A stretch of 30,110 bases of DNA from DATJLQ01 sp035509415 (GTDB taxonomy: Bacteria > Pseudomonadota > Alphaproteobacteria > JACZXZ01). Shown in pieces: positions 23,005-30,110 of this stretch. Location: the NCBI GenBank assembly GCA_035509415.1, contig DATJLQ010000224.1:1-30110 (forward strand), given 5' to 3'. Positions within the stretch are counted from its first letter, which is position 1; every line of letters starts with the position of its first letter. The notes beneath the pieces were generated by a model, which worked only from the letters and a program-made list of their open reading frames with translations, searched no databases and had not been told where the DNA came from. The position numbers and the translations under genes are program-made.

Positions 23005-24225
23005 ATGAAACCGAGAACGCTCGTCTTCCTGGCGATCGCGACGCTCCTCTTCACGGCGGGCGCGATCGTGGTCAATTCCGAGAGCCCGGCCTTCAACCAT
23101 TCGACGGGCGGCGGGCTCCTCTTTCCGGGCTTCGCCGGCGAGATCAACGACGCCGCCAAGATCGTGATCGAGAGTTCGGGCAAGAAATTCACCATCGAGC
23201 GCAACGGCTCGAACTGGGTGGTCGCCGACAAATACGGCTTTCCCGCGAAGTACGATCTCGTGAAGGGCACGCTCGTGGCCCTGGCGCAGCTGCGCACGCT
23301 CGACGCCAAGACGGCCCAGCCGTCGCTCTATCCGCGCCTCGAGGTTTCGGACCCGAGTGCCAAGGGCGCCAAATCGTCCGAGATCACGGTCGAGGACGCC
23401 AAGGGTGCGGTGCTCGCGAGCCTCATCCTGGGGAAGACGCGCATGCCGCTCGGCGGCGAGAGCAACGCGACCGAGATCTACGTGCGGAAGCCGAGCGAGG
23501 CCCGGTCCTGGCTCGCGACCGGCAATCTCCAGCGCAACGACGACATCAAGACCTGGATGGCGCGCGACATCGTGACGCTCGACTCTAACCGGGTGCAGTC
23601 GGTCGCGGTGACGCCGACGGCGGCCGAGGCGAAATCGCTCGCGGCCAAGACGGCGGGCGCCAAGACGCCCACACCGGTCGACGACCGCGCCTATACGCTC
23701 GTCAAGGCCAAGCCGGGCGACGGCGATTTCACCCTCGAGCAGGTGCCCGCGGACGAGAAGGTCAAGTCGAGCTTCGACGTGAACCAGATCGGCGAGGCGC
23801 TTTCGGCGCTCATCGCCGACGACGTGTTGCCGGCCAAGGACCTCGCCCCCGACGCGACACTTTTGCGCACGCTCGACTACAAGAGTTTCGACGGTGCGGT
23901 GATCGATCTCAGCCTCTACCGGCAAGGGGACAAGACCTGGATCAAGATCGCGGCCAGCGTCGAGCCCAAGGTCGCGGCCGAGGCGGCCAAAACCAAGGCC
24001 GAGTCGAAGGCCGGGACGAAGATGCCCGCGAAAGCCCCGGCCGCCGCGGACGAGTCCGGCTCGGCCAAGCTCGAGACGCCGTTCCAGGTCGCGGACGACA
24101 TGCAAGCGCTCGCGGCGCGCGCCAAGGATTGGCTTTTCGCCCTCAACGGCTCGGACCTCTCGACCCTCGATAAGAGCTTCTCCGACCTGGTCGAGGCCAA
24201 GGAAGCGGCCAAGCCGAAATCCTAG
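23005..24225 (+). CDS. DUF4340 domain-containing protein
   Basis: 406-residue protein with an N-terminal membrane anchor or signal (TLVFLAIATLLFTAGAIVV) and a periplasmic domain. Recurring DUF4340 features are DAAKIVIESSGKKFTIERNGS near the start, a VADKYGFPAKYDLVKGTL block, ILGKTRMP and a later FTLEQVP. A Lys/Ala-rich linker around residues 322-345 breaks the domain. It is the last gene of the operon and almost always accompanies Gldg-type ABC proteins, which suggests a structural or regulatory subunit of that complex. Enzymatic motifs are not visible. Confidence 0.88.
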   Translation: MKPRTLVFLAIATLLFTAGAIVVNSESPAFNHSTGGGLLFPGFAGEINDAAKIVIESSGKKFTIERNGSNWVVADKYGFPAKYDLVKGTLVALAQLRTLDAKTAQPSLYPRLEVSDPSAKGAKSSEITVEDAKGAVLASLILGKTRMPLGGESNATEIYVRKPSEARSWLATGNLQRNDDIKTWMARDIVTLDSNRVQSVAVTPTAAEAKSLAAKTAGAKTPTPVDDRAYTLVKAKPGDGDFTLEQVPADEKVKSSFDVNQIGEALSALIADDVLPAKDLAPDATLLRTLDYKSFDGAVIDLSLYRQGDKTWIKIAASVEPKVAAEAAKTKAESKAGTKMPAKAPAAADESGSAKLETPFQVADDMQALAARAKDWLFALNGSDLSTLDKSFSDLVEAKEAAKPKS

Positions 24226-24342
24226 ATCGCACCCGGCGCCCTTTCCCTTGCCCCTCGGGGGACAGGGTGGCGCGAAGCCGGCGCCGGCGCGTTTGCGTTA
24301 CGGGGAAGGTGAAATCGCGCATTGACTGTGCGACGGTGAGCC

Positions 24343-25479
24343 ATGACGCGCGCGCGGCTTTTCTGGCTCGTTGGCTTTTTGGCTGTGGCACTCGCTGCCG
24401 CTGCGATCGTCGTGCTGCGCGAAGCACCCCCGCGCGAGGTCGAGGCGGCCGAGCTCATGGCCGAGATCGCGAGCCGGGACGTCCAGGCGATCCCGTCGCA
24501 CGCGGTCGAGTGGCGCGAGGAGGGCCGCGCCTACACGGGCGACCTCTACGGCTCGGTCCCGACGTCGCGCGCCGCGATCCTCCTGGTGCCGGGGGCGTCA
24601 GAGGCGGGGAAGGACGACCCGCGCCTCGTCAACGTGGCGCGCGCGCTTGCCGAGCACGAGTTCCTGGTGCTGGTGCCCGACCTCCCCGGCCCGCGCACGC
24701 TCCGGATCAGCAGCGACGACATCGTGGGCGTCGCGGATTCGGCGGTCTATCTCGCGAGCCTCGAGACGGCGGGAACGCCCTTCGGCATCGCCGCGGTCTC
24801 CTACGGCGTCGGCCCGGCCCTGATCGCGGCGCTCGACAAGCGTCTCGTCGACCGCATCGACTTCTTCGTCGGCCTCGGCGGCTATTATTCCACGACCGAC
24901 GTCATCACCTTCTTCACCACCGGCTATTGGCGCCCGGACCCCAACGGGGCCTGGCGCCGCGGCACCCCCAACGCCTACGGAAAATGGGTGTTCGTGCTCG
25001 CGAACGCGGCCCGGCTCGACGATTTCGCCGACCGGGGCCGGCTCGAGCGCATCGCGCGCGCCAAGCTCGCGAACCTCGATGCCGACATCGCCCCGCTCGA
25101 GGCCCAACTCGGGCCCGAGGGGCGGGCGGTCATGGCGCTCCTCGACAACCGCTCGCTCGCCGCCGTGCCGGACCTGATCGCGACCCTGCCGCCCGGTATC
25201 CGCCAGGAAATCGACGCCCTCGACCTCACGCGGCGCGATTTCTCGCGCCTCAACGCCGAGGTGATCCTGATCCACGGCAAGGACGACTCGATCGTCCCCT
25301 ACGGCCAAAGCGTCGCCCTGGCGGACGAGCTCGCGGCCGAAATCGGCCCGGCCCGCGTGCATCTCTACCTCCTCGACCATCTGCGCCACGCCTCGCTCAC
25401 GCCGGACGCGGTGCCGGACGTGATCCGCCTCTGGCGCGCCACGGTCGAGCTCCTGGTCTTGCGCGACGGCGGGCGCTGA
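24343..25479 (+). CDS. Membrane-anchored or exported alpha/beta hydrolase
   Basis: 378-residue serine-hydrolase-fold protein. The first 25 residues hold a hydrophobic signal or anchor (FWLVGFLAVALAAAAIVVL). The oxyanion strand region is AAILLVPGASEAGKDDPR. The nucleophile elbow is AAVSYGVG with Ser153; its first position is Ala, giving A-x-S-x-G rather than G-x-S-x-G. Candidate acid and base are Asp314 or Asp315 (ILIHGKDDSIVPYG) and His346 or His349 (LLDHLRHASL). The IHGKDD-x-x-VP block is typical of esterases or dienelactone-hydrolase-like proteins. The substrate is unknown. It lies 117 bp after the Gldg operon and 96 bp before the TAXI gene, so a shared operon is not certain. Confidence 0.82.
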   Translation: MTRARLFWLVGFLAVALAAAAIVVLREAPPREVEAAELMAEIASRDVQAIPSHAVEWREEGRAYTGDLYGSVPTSRAAILLVPGASEAGKDDPRLVNVARALAEHEFLVLVPDLPGPRTLRISSDDIVGVADSAVYLASLETAGTPFGIAAVSYGVGPALIAALDKRLVDRIDFFVGLGGYYSTTDVITFFTTGYWRPDPNGAWRRGTPNAYGKWVFVLANAARLDDFADRGRLERIARAKLANLDADIAPLEAQLGPEGRAVMALLDNRSLAAVPDLIATLPPGIRQEIDALDLTRRDFSRLNAEVILIHGKDDSIVPYGQSVALADELAAEIGPARVHLYLLDHLRHASLTPDAVPDVIRLWRATVELLVLRDGGR

Positions 25480-25520
25480 CGGGTGCGGCAAAAAAACCCT
25501 CGCCGCGGCCGGCTCCGCGA

Positions 25521-25549
25521 TTGCTTGCGCGCGGCATAGGGCTAATAAT
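25521..25549 (+). promoter_or_regulatory. Candidate promoter of the TAXI binding-protein gene
   Basis: TTGCTT (25521-25526) and AATAAT (25544-25549, five of six matches to TATAAT) are 17 bp apart. They sit 26 bp before ATG 25576. The AT-rich TAATAAT stands out in an otherwise very GC-rich context. Confidence 0.5.
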
Positions 25550-25575
25550 GCGCGCCGCCGAATTCGAGTGACACC

Positions 25576-26724
25576 ATGGCCTCGTTCCCCACCTCTGCCT
25601 GGCGCCCCTGGGCCCGCGCCGCAGCCCTCGTGCTCGCCGCCGCCCTCTTGAGCGCGTCCGCGCTCGCGTCCGCGTCCGCCCCCGCGTTCGCCCAGGACAA
25701 GGAGCAGCAGCCCGCCCTGCGCTATTTCCGCATCGGCACCAGCGCCTCGGACGGGAGCTATTTCCCGATCGGCGGGCTGATCGCGAGCGCCATTTCGAGC
25801 CCGCCCGGGGCGCGTAGCTGCGACCAGGGCGGGAGTTGCGGCGTCCCCGGCCTGATCGCGATCGCGCAATCGACCCAGGGCTCGGTCGAGAACGTCGAGC
25901 TGATCGGCAAGGGCCGCATCGAATCCGGCCTGAGCCAGGCCAACGTCGCGCACGACGCCTATGCCGGGCGCGACCGCTTCGCGCGCGCGCCGGTCCGTAC
26001 GCTACGCGCCATCGCCGGTCTCTATCGCGAGGAGGTGCAGATCGTCGTGCGCGCCGATTCCGGCATCCGCGACGTGCGCGATCTCCGCGGCAAGCGCATC
26101 GGCGTCGGCGCCCAGGGCTCGGGCACGCTGCTCGACGCCGAGCTCATCCTCGACGCCTACCGGGTGCGCCGCAATCAGGTCCATTACCAGATGCTCAAGC
26201 CCGGCGAGGCGACCGACGCGCTCAAGAACCAGCGCATCGACGCCCTTTTCATGGTGGCGGGCGCCCCCAACGGCCTGATCGCCGACCTCGCCCAGTCGGT
26301 GCCGATCCGGCTCCTGCCGATCTCGGACCAGAAATTCGCCGAGCTCAAGCGCGCCCATTCCTCCTTCGGCCTCGCGACCATTCCGGCCGGCACCTATCGC
26401 GGGGTGGGCGAGGTTTCCGCCCTCAGCATCGCCGCGGTCTGGCTCACCTCGTCCAACGTCGACGCCGAGCTCGTCTACGGCATCACCAAGGCGCTGTGGA
26501 ACGGGAACGCCCGCAAGCTCCTCGATACGGGCGGCCCCGACGGGCGCCAGATCACCCTCGCGACCGCGCTCGACGGCGTCGACATCCCGCTCCATCCGGG
26601 GGCCGAGCGTTTCTACCGCGAGGTCGGCCTGATCAAGGAGGCGGTCGCCAAGACGCCGAGCCCGACGCCGACCCCGGCGCCGACCCAGAACCCGCCGATC
26701 CCGACGCCGCCGCCCGCGCAATAG
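25576..26724 (+). CDS. TAXI family TRAP transporter solute-binding protein
   Basis: 382-residue periplasmic binding protein of the TAXI group (TRAP-associated extracytoplasmic immunogenic). A signal peptide ends near residue 39 (APAFA-QDK). The conserved start is RIGTSASDGSYFPIGGLIASAIS. Then follow an AIAQSTQGSVENVELI block, GLSQANVAHDAY, the DVRDLRGKRIGVGAQGSGT hinge and IPAGTYRGV near the end. A CDQGGSCG insertion carries two cysteines. The C-terminus is an unusual Pro/Thr-rich tail (residues about 362-382, TPSPTPTPAPTQNPPIPTP). No TRAP permease gene is adjacent. It is convergent with the GST gene, with 4 bp between stops. Confidence 0.92.
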   Translation: MASFPTSAWRPWARAAALVLAAALLSASALASASAPAFAQDKEQQPALRYFRIGTSASDGSYFPIGGLIASAISSPPGARSCDQGGSCGVPGLIAIAQSTQGSVENVELIGKGRIESGLSQANVAHDAYAGRDRFARAPVRTLRAIAGLYREEVQIVVRADSGIRDVRDLRGKRIGVGAQGSGTLLDAELILDAYRVRRNQVHYQMLKPGEATDALKNQRIDALFMVAGAPNGLIADLAQSVPIRLLPISDQKFAELKRAHSSFGLATIPAGTYRGVGEVSALSIAAVWLTSSNVDAELVYGITKALWNGNARKLLDTGGPDGRQITLATALDGVDIPLHPGAERFYREVGLIKEAVAKTPSPTPTPAPTQNPPIPTPPPAQ

Positions 26725-26728
26725 GGGC

Positions 26729-27361
26729 TCAGGCGACCTCGCGCTTCGCGGCCGCGATCCATTCCTTCATCGCCGGCAGCGCCATGATCGCGTCGCGGTA
26801 GGCCGCACTCGCGCGCGAGAGCGTTGTCCCGTAGGTCACGAAGCGCGTCGCGACCGGCGCATACATCGCGTCGGCCGCGGTGAAGTGGCCGAAGAGATAG
26901 GGCCCGCCCGCGCCGTAGGCCGCGCGGCAGCCGGACCAGATTTCCTCGATGCGCGCGATGTCGGACGCCACACCTTCGCCCATCCCCTGGCCCCGCAGGT
27001 CCCGCGTCACGTCCATCGACATGTGCTGGCGCAGCGGCGCGAAGCCCGCATGCATCTCCGACGAGACGGCGCGCGCGCGCGCGCGTGCGGCGGCGTCCTC
27101 GGGCCAGAGGTGTGCTGCCGGATAGGTTTCGGCGAGAAATTCCAGGATCGCGAGCGACTCCCACAGCTCGACGCCCTTGTGCTTCAGAAGCGGCACCTTG
27201 CCCGAGGGCGAATGGCGCAGGATTTCGGCGCGCGTCTCGGGGCGGCGCAGCTTGATCCGGATTTCCTCGAACGGAACGCCGATCATCTTGAGCGCGAGCC
27301 AGGGACGCAGCGACCAGGAAGAATAGGCCTTGTCTCCGATCACGAGCTGAATGGCGGCCAT
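26729..27361 (-). CDS. Glutathione S-transferase family protein
   Basis: 210-residue cytosolic GST. The N-terminal thioredoxin-like domain starts IQLVIGDKAYSSWSLRPWLALK, where SSWS supplies a candidate catalytic serine. It continues with SPSGKVPLL (cis-proline and glutathione backbone contact) and LWESLAILEFLAETYP (glutathione gamma-glutamyl site). The helical C-terminal domain follows from about residue 90, with GHFTAADAMYAPVA, the GST N-capping box region. I chose ATG 27361, which has a GGGAGC leader and gives the normal length; the longer frame to 27412 lacks homology-like sequence. Substrate is unknown; the SSWS type is often linked to maleylacetoacetate-isomerase-like or detoxifying enzymes. 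Confidence 0.9.
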   Translation of the reverse strand: MAAIQLVIGDKAYSSWSLRPWLALKMIGVPFEEIRIKLRRPETRAEILRHSPSGKVPLLKHKGVELWESLAILEFLAETYPAAHLWPEDAAARARARAVSSEMHAGFAPLRQHMSMDVTRDLRGQGMGEGVASDIARIEEIWSGCRAAYGAGGPYLFGHFTAADAMYAPVATRFVTYGTTLSRASAAYRDAIMALPAMKEWIAAAKREVA

Positions 27362-27490
27362 GGAAAGCTCCCGGGGTTGGGCGATTTGGGCGGCGACTTG
27401 AGCGGGCGGCACAGGCAGCGCCGGGCGCCGATCCTAATTTCAAGCCGCGCTCGGCGCCACCCGGTCCTCGACCCGATTGAGGACGCCCTC

Positions 27491-27521
27491 TTGAGCACCG
27501 GGCGGGGAAGGGCGCTATAGT
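27491..27521 (+). promoter_or_regulatory. Candidate promoter of the aminopeptidase gene
   Basis: TTGAGC (27491-27496) is followed after 18 bp by CTATAG (27515-27520), or after 19 bp by TATAGT (27516-27521). The arrangement resembles housekeeping promoters of Alphaproteobacteria. The leader to ATG 27582 would be about 55 nt. Confidence 0.45.
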
Positions 27522-27581
27522 TGCGCCCGTCCCACCTGGCCCCGCGCAGGGGCCGACGAGATTTGCCATTCGAGGGAGCCC

Positions 27582-28964
27582 ATGCCGTTCCAGCTGGTCG
27601 AGCGAGCGCGCCACGCGGTCCCCATCACGCCCATCGCCGAATCCGGCCTCGGCCGCTGGCTCGCCGGGCCGGGGAAGGCGGCGGCGGCGTGGGCGCGCGC
27701 GACCGGCTTCAAGGCGGCGCCGGGCGCGCTGAGCCTCGTCCCGGGGAAGAACGGCGCGCTTCAGCGCATCCTCCTGGGCGTCGGCGCCGAGAGCCTGTGG
27801 AGCTTGGCGGGCCTGCCCGCGAGCCTCCCGGCGGGCACCTACCGCATCGACCTGGCGCTGGCACCCGAGGCCGCGACCGACGCGGCTTTGGGTTGGGCGC
27901 TCGGGACCTACCGCTTCGCCGCCTACAAGAAAGCGCCGAAGCTCGGCGCGAGCCTGGTCTGGCCGCAGGGCTCGGACAAGGAAACGGTGCTGCGCGCGGC
28001 CGAATCGATCTGCCTCGCGCGCGACCTCATCAACACCCCCGCCTCCGACATGGGGCCGGCAGAGCTCGCCGCCGCCGCCGAGGCGGTCGCGCGCCGCTAT
28101 CGCGCGCGCTTCTCGACCATCGTCGGCGACGACCTGGTCGAGCGCAATTACCCGCTGGTGCACGCCGTGGGACGCGCCTCGACGCGCGCACCGCGCCTGG
28201 TCGACCTCGTCTGGGGCGACGCCAAGGCGCCCAAGGTGACGCTGGTGGGGAAGGGCGTGTGCTTCGATACGGGCGGCCTCGACCTCAAGAGTGCCGGCGG
28301 CATGCTCACGATGAAGAAGGATATGGGCGGGGCCGCGACCTTGCTCGCCCTCGCGCGCATGATCATGGACGCGCGGCTTCCGGTGCGCTTGCGCCTCCTG
28401 ATCCCCGCGGTCGAGAACAGCGTCGCAGGAAGTGCGATGCGCCCGCTCGACGTGGTGCGGAGCCGGAAGGGGATCACGGTCGAGATCGGCAATACCGACG
28501 CCGAGGGACGCCTCATCCTGGCCGACGCGCTCGCCGAGGCGGATTCGGAGAAGCCGGCCCTGATCGTCGATTGCGCGACCCTCACGGGGGCGGCGCGCAC
28601 GGCCCTCGGGCCCGAGCTTCCGGCGCTTTTCTCGAACGACGACGGGATCGCGAACGCGCTCCTCGCGGCGGGCGCGCGCGTGGGCGATCCCTTGTGGCGC
28701 CTCCCGCTTTGGCGCCCCTACCGCAAGATGCTCGATTCCAAAGTCGCCGACATCAACAACGTCTCGGACGGCAGCTTCGCGGGCGCGGTCACCGCGGCCC
28801 TGTTCCTCGAGGAATTCGTCGCGCGCACGACGCCTTGGGTGCATATCGACAGCTACGCCTGGAACGCCAAGAGCCGCCCGGGCCGGCCCGAAGGCGGCGA
28901 ACCGCTGGGCTTGAGAGCGCTCTATGCGACGATCGAGGCGAGATTCGGCACGCGGCAAGGGTAG
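27582..28964 (+). CDS. Leucyl aminopeptidase family protein (peptidase family M17)
   Basis: 460-residue two-metal aminopeptidase removing N-terminal residues from peptides in the cytosol. The M17 active site is intact: Lys224 and Asp229 (VGKGVCFDTGG), Lys236 (LDLKSAGGM), Asp247 (MKKDMGGAA), and Asp306, Glu308 and Arg310 in the signature NTDAEGRL (304-311). These correspond to E. coli PepA Lys270, Asp275, Lys282, Asp293, Asp352, Glu354 and Arg356 with a constant offset of 46. The N-terminal domain is shorter than in PepA and poorly conserved, as in the alphaproteobacterial PepA-like clade. A GGGAG precedes ATG 27582. The partner genes give no pathway hint. Confidence 0.94.
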   Translation: MPFQLVERARHAVPITPIAESGLGRWLAGPGKAAAAWARATGFKAAPGALSLVPGKNGALQRILLGVGAESLWSLAGLPASLPAGTYRIDLALAPEAATDAALGWALGTYRFAAYKKAPKLGASLVWPQGSDKETVLRAAESICLARDLINTPASDMGPAELAAAAEAVARRYRARFSTIVGDDLVERNYPLVHAVGRASTRAPRLVDLVWGDAKAPKVTLVGKGVCFDTGGLDLKSAGGMLTMKKDMGGAATLLALARMIMDARLPVRLRLLIPAVENSVAGSAMRPLDVVRSRKGITVEIGNTDAEGRLILADALAEADSEKPALIVDCATLTGAARTALGPELPALFSNDDGIANALLAAGARVGDPLWRLPLWRPYRKMLDSKVADINNVSDGSFAGAVTAALFLEEFVARTTPWVHIDSYAWNAKSRPGRPEGGEPLGLRALYATIEARFGTRQG

Positions 28965-29009
28965 ATCGATGCTCAATCTCGCGCCTCCTCGGAAACTACG
29001 CGCACGGCC

Positions 29010-29186
29010 ATGAAACAAGGTGCATCCGCGATCGTTGTCGCGCTTTACGTGGCGGCGATGGTCGCCGTCATCGTCGGCGTGGATTTCGCGTTCTTCCGAA
29101 ATCGATTCTGGGAACGGCTGGCGGCGAATATCGGGATTGTCTTGGTGTTCGTGGCTTTCTATTTCAGATTCCTGAGGCATCCATAA
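29010..29186 (+). CDS. Small 58-residue membrane protein, two hydrophobic segments
   Basis: A short frame from ATG 29010 to TAA 29184-29186 encodes 58 residues. Segment one is IVVALYVAAMVAVIVGVDF (residues 8-26), followed by the polar loop FFRNRFWERLAAN. Segment two is IGIVLVFVAFYF (41-52), with a basic end RFLRHP. The hairpin topology, charged loop and positive tail are those of genuine small membrane proteins, and the layout resembles a recurrent bacterial family I cannot name. GC content is visibly lower than that of its neighbours. No strong ribosome-binding site is seen. It starts 45 bp after the aminopeptidase stop and may be cotranscribed. Confidence 0.65.
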   Translation: MKQGASAIVVALYVAAMVAVIVGVDFAFFRNRFWERLAANIGIVLVFVAFYFRFLRHP

Positions 29187-29227
29187 GCAACGCGCGAGCG
29201 CTCAACGCGACCGCAATTTAGCCGCCT

Positions 29228-30109
29228 TCAATAGCCGCGCTTCACGTCGACCAGATGCAGGAGCGGCTCGCCCGCGCGATAGCGGCGCACGTTTTCCGCG
29301 ATGAGTTGGACCACCGTGCGCGGGTCGGTGATGCTGGCCACGTGCGGGCTCACGGTGATACGCGGATGGCGCCAGAAGGGATGGTTGGGGGCCAACGGCT
29401 CGGGCGTGAACACGTCGAGGGTCGCGTAGGAAAGCTGGCCCGACTCGAGGGCCGGGATCAAATCGCCCTCCACGAGATGAGCACCGCGCGCGCAGTTGAT
29501 GAGCGCCGCCCCTTTGGGAAGCCGCGCGAACAATGCCTTGCTCAGGATGCCGCGCGTCTCGGCCGTAAGCGGCAGGAGGCAGACCAGAATCTCGCTCCGC
29601 GCGAGGAACGGCCCGAGCCCTTCGGGCCCGTGGAAGCTCGCCACCCCCGGCAATGTTTTGGGCGAACGCGTCCAGCCCGCGACGTCGAAGCCGAGCGCCT
29701 TGAGCTTCGCGGCCGCGTCGGCGCCGAGCTCGCCCAGGCCCATGATGCCAATTTTGCGCTCGGGAGCGGTCGGGAAATAGAGCTCCTTCCACTCGCCGCG
29801 CATCTGCTGCGCGTCGAATTCGGGCTGGCGCCGGTGGTAACGCAGCACATGGAGCGCCACATACTCGCTCATGCGCTGCGTCAAATAGGGATCGACCACG
29901 CGGCAGATGGGAACCCCCTGCGGCAGGTCGGGATCGAGCAGCACATGGTCGACGCCCGCGCCGAGCGAAAAGATGAAACGCAAATTCGGCAGCGACTTCA
30001 GCATGCCCGCCTTCGCGCGCCACACGGCCGCGAACTCGATCTCGGCTGGATCGCCGATCTCGGGCCAGACCCTGAGCTCGAGATCGGGCAGGCGCTTCCC
30101 AAGCTCCTC
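29228..30109 (-). CDS. 2-hydroxyacid dehydrogenase, glyoxylate/hydroxypyruvate reductase A-like (5' end beyond the window)
   Basis: The C-terminal 293 or so residues of a D-2-hydroxyacid dehydrogenase that reduces glyoxylate or hydroxypyruvate with NAD(P)H. Reading from the edge, ELGKRLPDLELRVWPEIGDP continues into AEIEFAAVWRAKAGML without a break. So the GTG at 30025 is internal and the true start lies beyond 30110. FIFSLGAGVDHVL, the Rossmann motif IMGLGELGADAA, NCARGAHLVEGDL (catalytic Arg), DVFTPEPL (Glu) and SPHVAS (His) are all present. The C-terminal segment matches the GhrA subgroup. It is convergent with the small membrane protein gene (41 bp between stops). Confidence 0.92.
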   Translation of the reverse strand, partial: EELGKRLPDLELRVWPEIGDPAEIEFAAVWRAKAGMLKSLPNLRFIFSLGAGVDHVLLDPDLPQGVPICRVVDPYLTQRMSEYVALHVLRYHRRQPEFDAQQMRGEWKELYFPTAPERKIGIMGLGELGADAAAKLKALGFDVAGWTRSPKTLPGVASFHGPEGLGPFLARSEILVCLLPLTAETRGILSKALFARLPKGAALINCARGAHLVEGDLIPALESGQLSYATLDVFTPEPLAPNHPFWRHPRITVSPHVASITDPRTVVQLIAENVRRYRAGEPLLHLVDVKRGY

Positions 30110-30110
30110 G

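Noticed and set aside
24277..24288. 12-bp palindrome GCCGGCGCCGGC before the alpha/beta hydrolase gene
   Set aside because: A simple alternating GC palindrome is expected by chance at this base composition, and no adjacent promoter element supports a regulatory role.
26613..29180. An 855-codon - strand frame over the TAXI, GST and aminopeptidase genes
   Set aside because: It overlaps three genes with intact active-site motifs and has a shadow-like composition.

Overview
The window is about 30 kb of very GC-rich, densely coded bacterial chromosome. The gene content points to a soil or water alphaproteobacterium, probably Rhodospirillales- or Rhizobiales-like: CaiB/MaoC pairs, orphan periplasmic binding proteins, 'GhrA'-type reductases and a Gldg/DUF4340 ABC module. 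This placement is inferred from gene families and composition; no rRNA marker is present. I see no insertion sequence, integrase, phage gene or CRISPR array.

Layout. 1-1464: the tail of a small hypothetical gene, a tRNA-Ser(GGA), and an ACMSD-type amidohydrolase. 1474-3222: a divergent pair made of a MaoC-type hydratase (-) and a class III CoA-transferase (+), likely acting on acyl-CoA intermediates. 3223-4312: folD behind a repeat-rich promoter region. 4342-7002 (-): an operon of an EctD-like PhyH dioxygenase, a SAF-domain NAD(P) oxidoreductase and a secreted BP74-like protein. 7207-12359 (+): a divergent catabolic run with a 3-hydroxyisobutyrate-dehydrogenase-family enzyme, a Leu-type periplasmic binding protein, a phthalate-dioxygenase-like Rieske oxygenase, a PdxA-family dehydrogenase and a VOC protein. 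12648-14276: a lactate permease with a structured leader. 14648-19064: an RND efflux adaptor and pump. 19325-24225: a four-gene ABC / permease / Gldg / DUF4340 operon. 24343-26724: an alpha/beta hydrolase and an orphan TAXI binding protein. 26729-30110: a GST, an M17 aminopeptidase, a 58-residue membrane protein and a truncated hydroxyacid reductase.

How the genes may work together. The Rieske oxygenase, PdxA-family dehydrogenase and VOC protein sit 28 and 3 bp apart and resemble the chemistry of terephthalate-type degradation: ring dihydroxylation, cis-diol dehydrogenation, then possible ring cleavage. The binding protein just upstream could capture the substrate. No reductase or ABC permease lies in the window, so those would have to come from elsewhere. 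The RND pair forms one export system; the Gldg operon is a separate and poorly understood ABC system.

The most unusual sequence-level feature is a set of short tandem duplications. Several start exactly at gene stop codons (3223-3277, 10802-10824, 14276-14300, 15770-15829). Others lie in the folD promoter and in a signal-peptide coding region. The 15-bp array between the RND adaptor and pump also encodes an in-frame 17-codon mini-ORF.
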